Shown: positions 59,754 through 64,000 of the stretch, in pieces
Position numbering within the stretch: the stretch's first letter is position 1
Layout of the letters: the number at the start of each line of letters is the position of its first letter
Assembly (NCBI GenBank): GCA_963754305.1
Contig: CAVWFR010000013.1
Location: forward strand, 39,752 to 103,751
Direction: 5' to 3'
From: DATEDA01 sp963754305
Lineage (GTDB): Bacteria > Pseudomonadota > Gammaproteobacteria > Burkholderiales > SG8-39
DNA: 64,000 nucleotides
The notes under the pieces: model-generated
The model's database searches: none
Told to the model about the DNA's origin: nothing
Seen by the model: the letters and a program-made list of their open reading frames with translations, nothing else
Made by a program: the position numbers and the translations under genes

Positions 59754-61174
59754 ACCGCGTGCAGCGGACTCGGCCCGATGAATTCCTTGACCGACGGGAA
59801 CCACGTCCGGTTGTACCTGGTCTGCTCGAAATCGTAGTAGCGCGCTGGACTCATCGGATCCAGTGCATTCCCCAGGACATTGAGGTCCAGGGAGTGAGTG
59901 CTGCTCCAGTGACCGGTATCCAAGCGCTTCATCAAAGTTTCGACCGCGGCGGCTGATTCCGAGACGTTGAAGGCGCAGTGTCCGGGGCCATTGACGAACG
60001 CTCTGCGATAGAGCTTCGTGTAACCATTCTTCGCCACCGCCCTGTCATACCCTTCGACGAGATTGATGGTCACGGCGGCGTCGCCGTTGGTGTGCATGCG
60101 AAAGACCGGCACCTTCGGTTCGCCATAGACCGTGCGCCCCGGCGCGCTCCACCACTTGATTGCCTTGGGGTCGGCCGCGACGCGAGGAAACGCGTTGATT
60201 TTCCTGATGTCACGCTCGAAGTCGACGCCGGCATCCCGATAGAGACGGCGCACCGCTCGCTTGTAGGCCGGCTCGCCGTTCTTGAACGAGTCTTCATAGT
60301 CGACGCCAGTGTTCCACGACTGCTGACCCGGGGCGGCGTGCTCGAACATGAACCGCGATTGGCCGCCCAGCTGACCTCCTGCTCGCTGGATGACGGACTC
60401 ATACATGCTCTGCTGAAGCGCGTATTCGTCGTTCGCATTCGGTTCGGGGGTCGTCGTGCTCACCCAGGCCGGCTGCTGTCCGATCGTGGTCGCAAGCGCA
60501 ATCCGCGCACGACCGAGGGCCGTCTTCTGAGCCTCGTTGATGGCTGCTCGCCACTGCACGGTGAGTGCGCTGACGTTCTGAGGAAGATCCACGATAGGGA
60601 GATCGGGGGCGATGAGCGCCTTCATGGCAAACCAGAAGTCGAGCTCCGAGTTCTGGAGCCACACCGGGGTATGCGCGCACCCCGCGACCGCGCCGTCGAT
60701 CCGATCGGAGCGAAACTCGGCCATCGCCAGCGCGACGTGCCCTCCGCCCGAGTGTCCGTACTGGATGGTTCGTTTCGGCTTGCCATACTTGGCCTCGAAA
60801 AGGTCGAGCACCGTGACGAGATCGTGAATTTCGTGCGCCGGATCGTAGTTCGTTGCTCGGTCGGCACGTCGCGCGGTGCCTGAGACGGCGTAACCGCGGC
60901 CGAGCCAGTACAGATACCTCGGGGCGTCGGGAGTCTGCGCAAAATCGAGGTCGTTGATCAGAGTTCCGTTCCACACCGTCGGAACCCGGATCTGGTATGT
61001 CGTCCCTCTGGGGAGCGTGCCGCTCTCATCACTGAACGCTCCCTGTGCCGTGGCGCTCGTGGGTGATCCAGCGAAGCCAACGATGGCAGCTATTAGCGCG
61101 GCAAGAAGCCAGGCACTGATGCCGGCGCTCGGTCCTTTACTCGACGCGGCGTAACACTTGGTTCGGATTCTCAT
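59747..61174 (-). CDS. Secreted alpha/beta hydrolase with GHSGGG elbow
   Basis: A 475-residue exported protein. Signal peptide LLAALIAAIVGFAGSPTSAT then AQG; then the fold motifs TVWNGTLINDLDFAQ, YGHSGGGHVALAMAEFRSDR (nucleophile Ser in GHSGG, about residue 143), and FRMHTNGDAAVTINLVEGYD and FVNGPGHCAFNVSESAAAVE near the end, supplying probable Asp and His. The class resembles tannase/feruloyl-esterase-like or other large secreted esterases, but I cannot name the substrate. Base use is more even than in its neighbours, which suggests a recent arrival. Second ATG chosen because AGGAGG is 5 bases upstream. Confidence 0.78.
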   Translation of the reverse strand: MRIRTKCYAASSKGPSAGISAWLLAALIAAIVGFAGSPTSATAQGAFSDESGTLPRGTTYQIRVPTVWNGTLINDLDFAQTPDAPRYLYWLGRGYAVSGTARRADRATNYDPAHEIHDLVTVLDLFEAKYGKPKRTIQYGHSGGGHVALAMAEFRSDRIDGAVAGCAHTPVWLQNSELDFWFAMKALIAPDLPIVDLPQNVSALTVQWRAAINEAQKTALGRARIALATTIGQQPAWVSTTTPEPNANDEYALQQSMYESVIQRAGGQLGGQSRFMFEHAAPGQQSWNTGVDYEDSFKNGEPAYKRAVRRLYRDAGVDFERDIRKINAFPRVAADPKAIKWWSAPGRTVYGEPKVPVFRMHTNGDAAVTINLVEGYDRAVAKNGYTKLYRRAFVNGPGHCAFNVSESAAAVETLMKRLDTGHWSSTHSLDLNVLGNALDPMSPARYYDFEQTRYNRTWFPSVKEFIGPSPLHAVQ

Positions 61175-61239
61175 CATCTCCTCCTGTGGATCGTCGCACT
61201 ACGTTCGTTTCATGCGCCTCATCTTGTCGAGTATCGAAA

Positions 61240-62313
61240 ACGGCTCGTCCGCCACTGCCTTACGTCGACACGCCAACCAAGGCGGCGTCAGCGCGGCAGG
61301 CGCCGACCGGCATCGCCCGGATCGATCGAGCCGCCGCGGCGCCCGCTTGCTCTGTGGCCGCAGCGCGTATCGCAAGGATGCAGGAAGCTGCGTCCACGGT
61401 GCGGCCGTGGCGCGAAATAAAGTCGATATCAGGACAACCTGAGCGACACTGCGACAGTCGGGGAGGGTGGCTCCGGTCTGACTCTCTACCGCTGCGCCAC
61501 CTGCCCCGACGTCTCCCCGACCGACCTCGCGATCAGCGGCCGGACGCTACACGAGCTCGGTGCCGCAGGCGGTCAGTAAACCGGTTCACCTCAGTCTCAA
61601 TCCGCGCTTCGCCGCGCCTACTGGTACGAAAGGCGAAATCCGGCGCGTCCCCACCGACTACAAGGGTGTTCTTCGAGAAGGTGCCGCTGCCCGGCACGAA
61701 GGCGTTGTTCGACGACGTCGTCGACGTGTACGCGGCGAACCTTCACGCGCTCGCGGCCGCTATCTTCAGATCCACGAGGTCGCGCAGACGTGCTCCGCGA
61801 CGAGACCCTTCGCGACGCGCTCCGCGTGCGGCGACGATCCGGATGTCACTGATCGGGCGCTACATCAACTTCATCGAACCGGACCGCGCGGCGCCGACCC
61901 GAAAGGATGGCGATCGGCGTGCACATGTGCCGCGGCAACGCGATGGGCAAGTGGATGGCTTCCGGGGGCTATGAGCGGATCGCGGAGGAGGCGTTCGGCG
62001 CGCTTGAGGTCGACGCGTTCTTCCTTGAGTACGACACCGCGCGTGCCGGCGGCTTCGAGCCGCTCCGGTTCGTGCCGGCGGGCAAATTCGTCGTGCTTGG
62101 GCTCGTGAGCACCAAGACGCCGCGTCTCGAGTCGGCGGACGACCTCAAACGCGGATCGACGAGGCGTCGCGCTACGTGCCGCTCGAACGTCTCGGACTCA
62201 GCCCGCAGTGCGGCTTCGCGAGCCGCGATCTCGGCACCGCGCTCACCTTCGCCGACCAAGAAGCGAAGCTCAGGCTAGTGGTCGAGACCGCGGTCGCGGT
62301 ATGGGGCAAGTAA
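61240..62313 (+). pseudogene. Decayed MetE-like (cobalamin-independent methionine synthase family) gene
   Basis: Pieces in all three frames follow the order of MetE-like proteins: IARIDRAAAAPACSVAAARI then ARMQEAA (near 61310-61390), FFEKVPLPGTKALFDDVVDV then YAANLHALAAA (61660-61760), YLQIHEVAQT (61760-61800), MAIGVHMCRGNAMGKWMASG then GYERIAEEAFGALEVDAFFL and EYDTARAGGFEPLRFVP (61907-62085), VVLGLVSTKTPRLESADDLK (to 62150), and after one more shift RRIDEASRYVPLERLGLSPQ then CGFASRDLG to TAA at 62311. The zinc cysteine (SPQCGF) is intact. Several frameshifts, and an unexplained stretch at 61440-61580, make it non-functional as written. Confidence 0.75.
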
Positions 62314-62633
62314 CGCAGACATTTAAGGACGTTAGAAGCTTGCCATCGTTGTGCGGAGATTGTTGGCGGTTCCGCAGAATGGGCACAGAAAAGGGAATCC
62401 AACGGGCACTGTTGCCCCTGCTGCTGCGCCGGCGTAGCCTGCCGGCAGACGGCATCGAGACCGGCCAGCCAGAGTGAGGCGCGCGTGGTTCTCAAACCCG
62501 GGTGGGACAAACTGAGAGAGGCGATCCCCGCATCGCCCCTGAGCCTGTCCGGCGTTATCCAGAGATCTTCGCGCGTCGCCCAAGCTGCCAGCGCAACCGC
62601 TTCCCGCCGCCGGGGCACCGAGGAGGAATGGGG
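62314..62633. other. 320-base stretch upstream of the porin gene, no gene recognised
   Basis: No open frame here resembles a protein, and no inverted repeat with a T run was found. It must contain the promoter of the porin gene, but no confident -35/-10 pair is visible. Confidence 0.5.
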
Positions 62634-63914
62634 ATGAAACGCCGGGTTTCGCGTTGGCAGGCGGCAATCGTTGCGGCCGCGGCTCTGCTAGCGGGATGGG
62701 GATCCTGCGCGTGGTGCCAAGACACTGCGCCGGAGGATCCGGTATTAGGAGCGAGCGACGTCACGGGCGTCGGCAAGATCGGACGCGTGCACGACCGCAT
62801 CCGGCGCGCGCAGCAACGCGAGTCGCTCTATCAGGAGATTTCCCACCTCTACCGCGACTACACTAACTGGAAGGCCCGGGTGCAGAAGGAGACCAACGTC
62901 GCGTACTCGTTCGACGTGAGTCTTCTCCAGCAGTGGGGCTCCCCCGACGGCGGCAGCCCGGCTCTGCAGATCTACGCCGCGCCCTCCCTCGACTGGACGG
63001 TGTTCAAGAGCAGCAACTGGGGCACGGGCTCCATCCAGGTGGCCTACAGCTTGGTCACTTACCCGACGAACCAGAACGCCGCCAGCATCCAGTCGAACCT
63101 CGGCCTGATTACGCCGATTAACGACTTCCCGAGCAACACGGAGAATTTCGCCCAGTTGACCTACACGCAGGCGAGCCCCGACAACAAGTGGCTGCTCACC
63201 GGCGGCCAGTATCCGCTGTACAACTTCGACGGCAACGCCTATCTCGGCAATCAGCAGCAGAACTTCAACAACTACCTGTTCGCGCAGAACGCGACACAGA
63301 CCTACCTGATCACGGGGCTAGGCGCCTACCTCCAGTTCAACGCCACCAGCACGCTCCAGTTCGCCGCGGGGTTCCAGGGCGCGAACAACGTGTCCGGCGA
63401 GGCGATCTCTACGAAGAACTTCAGCAACGATTGCTGCGCCTGGTTCGGCTACGTGCAGTGGACACCGCGCTTCCATGGCTTCGGGTCCGCCCAGTACTCA
63501 TTTTCGTACTTCTCCACTCCGAGCATCCCGGCGCAGTCCTCCACGCGCGGCTGGTCGGTCAACGCGGTGCAGAACCTAAACGAGACCTGGGCGGTGTTCG
63601 CCCGAGCCAATGGCGCCAACGGCTTTGTCACGCAGATCAGGAACTCCTACGCGCTGGGTGTGGCGATGAACAATCCGCTGAAGCGTTCCTCCACCGACCA
63701 AATTGCGTTGGCCGTCGGGTTGAGCCAGGCGGCGAGTCCGCCGACCAATCCGCCCAACACGCGCAACGAAAAGCCGATCGAAGCCTACTGGACGTGGACG
63801 TTCTTCGGTGGCGTGCTGCTGACGCCCTCGGTACAGTACATCTTCGACCCGGCGCTGAGCCCAACGAAGAACGGCGTTTGGGGGCTGTCGCTCCGCGCAA
63901 CCTTCCTGTTCTGA
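62634..63914 (+). CDS. OprB-family carbohydrate porin-like outer membrane protein
   Basis: A 426-residue outer-membrane protein. Signal peptide AAIVAAAALLAGWGSCAWCQ, then a helical or coiled stretch IRRAQQRESLYQEISHLY at about residues 55-72, then alternating beta strands: NVAYSFDVSLLQQWG, APSLDWTVFKSSNWG, WLLTGGQYPLYNFDGNAY, YLITGLGAYLQFNATST. It ends with LSLRATFLF, the terminal phenylalanine needed for BamA recognition. The NF(D)GN-type motif and the C-terminal PSVQYIFDP block are OprB-like. AGGAGGA lies 6 bases before the ATG at 62634; the ATG at 62628 is too close. Base use is less GC-rich than most of the window. Confidence 0.85.
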   Translation: MKRRVSRWQAAIVAAAALLAGWGSCAWCQDTAPEDPVLGASDVTGVGKIGRVHDRIRRAQQRESLYQEISHLYRDYTNWKARVQKETNVAYSFDVSLLQQWGSPDGGSPALQIYAAPSLDWTVFKSSNWGTGSIQVAYSLVTYPTNQNAASIQSNLGLITPINDFPSNTENFAQLTYTQASPDNKWLLTGGQYPLYNFDGNAYLGNQQQNFNNYLFAQNATQTYLITGLGAYLQFNATSTLQFAAGFQGANNVSGEAISTKNFSNDCCAWFGYVQWTPRFHGFGSAQYSFSYFSTPSIPAQSSTRGWSVNAVQNLNETWAVFARANGANGFVTQIRNSYALGVAMNNPLKRSSTDQIALAVGLSQAASPPTNPPNTRNEKPIEAYWTWTFFGGVLLTPSVQYIFDPALSPTKNGVWGLSLRATFLF

Positions 63915-63977
63915 TCCGCGGCGTTCGTTGGCGGGCAGACATCGCCTGACGGCACCGTCAAGTGCATGGTGTAAAAG

Positions 63978-63992
63978 AGCACTCCGAGTGCT
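63978..63992. terminator. Short hairpin after the porin gene
   Basis: AGCACTC-C-GAGTGCT is a 7-base perfect stem 63 bases after the stop, preceded by a short A run. It may be part of a terminator for the porin transcript that lacks a T run. Confidence 0.3.
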
Positions 63993-64000
63993 TCGGCACG

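Noticed and set aside
61481..61502. Minus-strand GTGGCGCAGCGGTAGAG, like the D-arm of a tRNA
   Set aside because: No matching acceptor stem, anticodon arm or GGTTC-type T-arm follows; it lies in a decayed coding stretch.
62311..62640. Insertion-sequence remnant suggested by a CPFCG zinc-ribbon-like minus-strand text
   Set aside because: Only one cysteine pair is present, with no transposase text or terminal repeats.

Overview
The window is high-GC DNA that reads like a free-living, probably soil or groundwater betaproteobacterium of Burkholderiales type. The signs are four Bug/TctC-family binding proteins, LivFGHM and TctABC import systems, many acyl-CoA and short-chain dehydrogenase enzymes, a PEP-CTERM protein with a sigma-54-type promoter, and frequent GTG or TTG starts with 4-base ATGA/GTGA overlaps. 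No rRNA, tRNA, CRISPR array or intact mobile element was seen. Taxon is inferred from gene content only.

Left part (1-16 kb, almost all minus strand). A sulfoacetaldehyde module comes first: xsc, a Bug binding protein and the start of an acylating aldehyde dehydrogenase. Next is a coupled operon of enoyl-CoA hydratase, Bug protein, family III CoA-transferase and AcuI/YhdH-like reductase. Then comes an operon of a TctC-like protein, TctB, TctA, an MmgE/PrpD protein and a short-chain dehydrogenase with an altered active site. An acyl-CoA ligase and an ECF sigma factor behind a 6-phosphogluconolactonase-like protein that has lost its catalytic histidine follow. These units fit uptake and CoA-dependent breakdown of small organic acids or sulfonates; the substrates are not shown by the sequence.

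Middle part (16-44 kb). A MASE1-PAS-PAS histidine kinase and FixJ-type regulator are followed by a small EF-hand-like secreted protein and a complete branched-chain-amino-acid-type ABC operon (livJ-H-M-G-F), in which livM is frameshifted and LivF has an arginine in its Walker A motif. Then come a guanidinium-exporter-like SMR protein, a FadB-like fusion enzyme and thiolase, three short-chain dehydrogenases, a thioesterase, a glutathione transferase, two acyl-CoA dehydrogenases, two DMT exporters (one at 58.7 kb), an acetamidase, and a polar-amino-acid ABC transporter whose genes are split by a glyoxalase-II-like gene and a DUF1272 gene.

Right part (44-64 kb). N-carbamoyl-D-amino-acid hydrolase, D-hydantoinase and hydantoin racemase lie within 5 kb and together would convert racemic hydantoins to D-amino acids; a PEP-CTERM gene and dusA are interspersed. 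Beyond 49.8 kb the DNA becomes a patchwork: a frameshifted hydrolase, a di-heme cytochrome, an ECF sigma factor, an MliC-like lipoprotein, a VapBC remnant, a truncated aroQ, a LysR/Bug divergent pair, a methyltransferase, an unusual secreted hydrolase, a decayed MetE-like gene and an OprB-type porin. Shorter gaps of 180-290 bases (14406-14590, 15977-16158, 19184-19459, 19739-19994, 24982-25163, 32874-33149, 41798-42079) hold no gene I can recognise beyond the sites listed.
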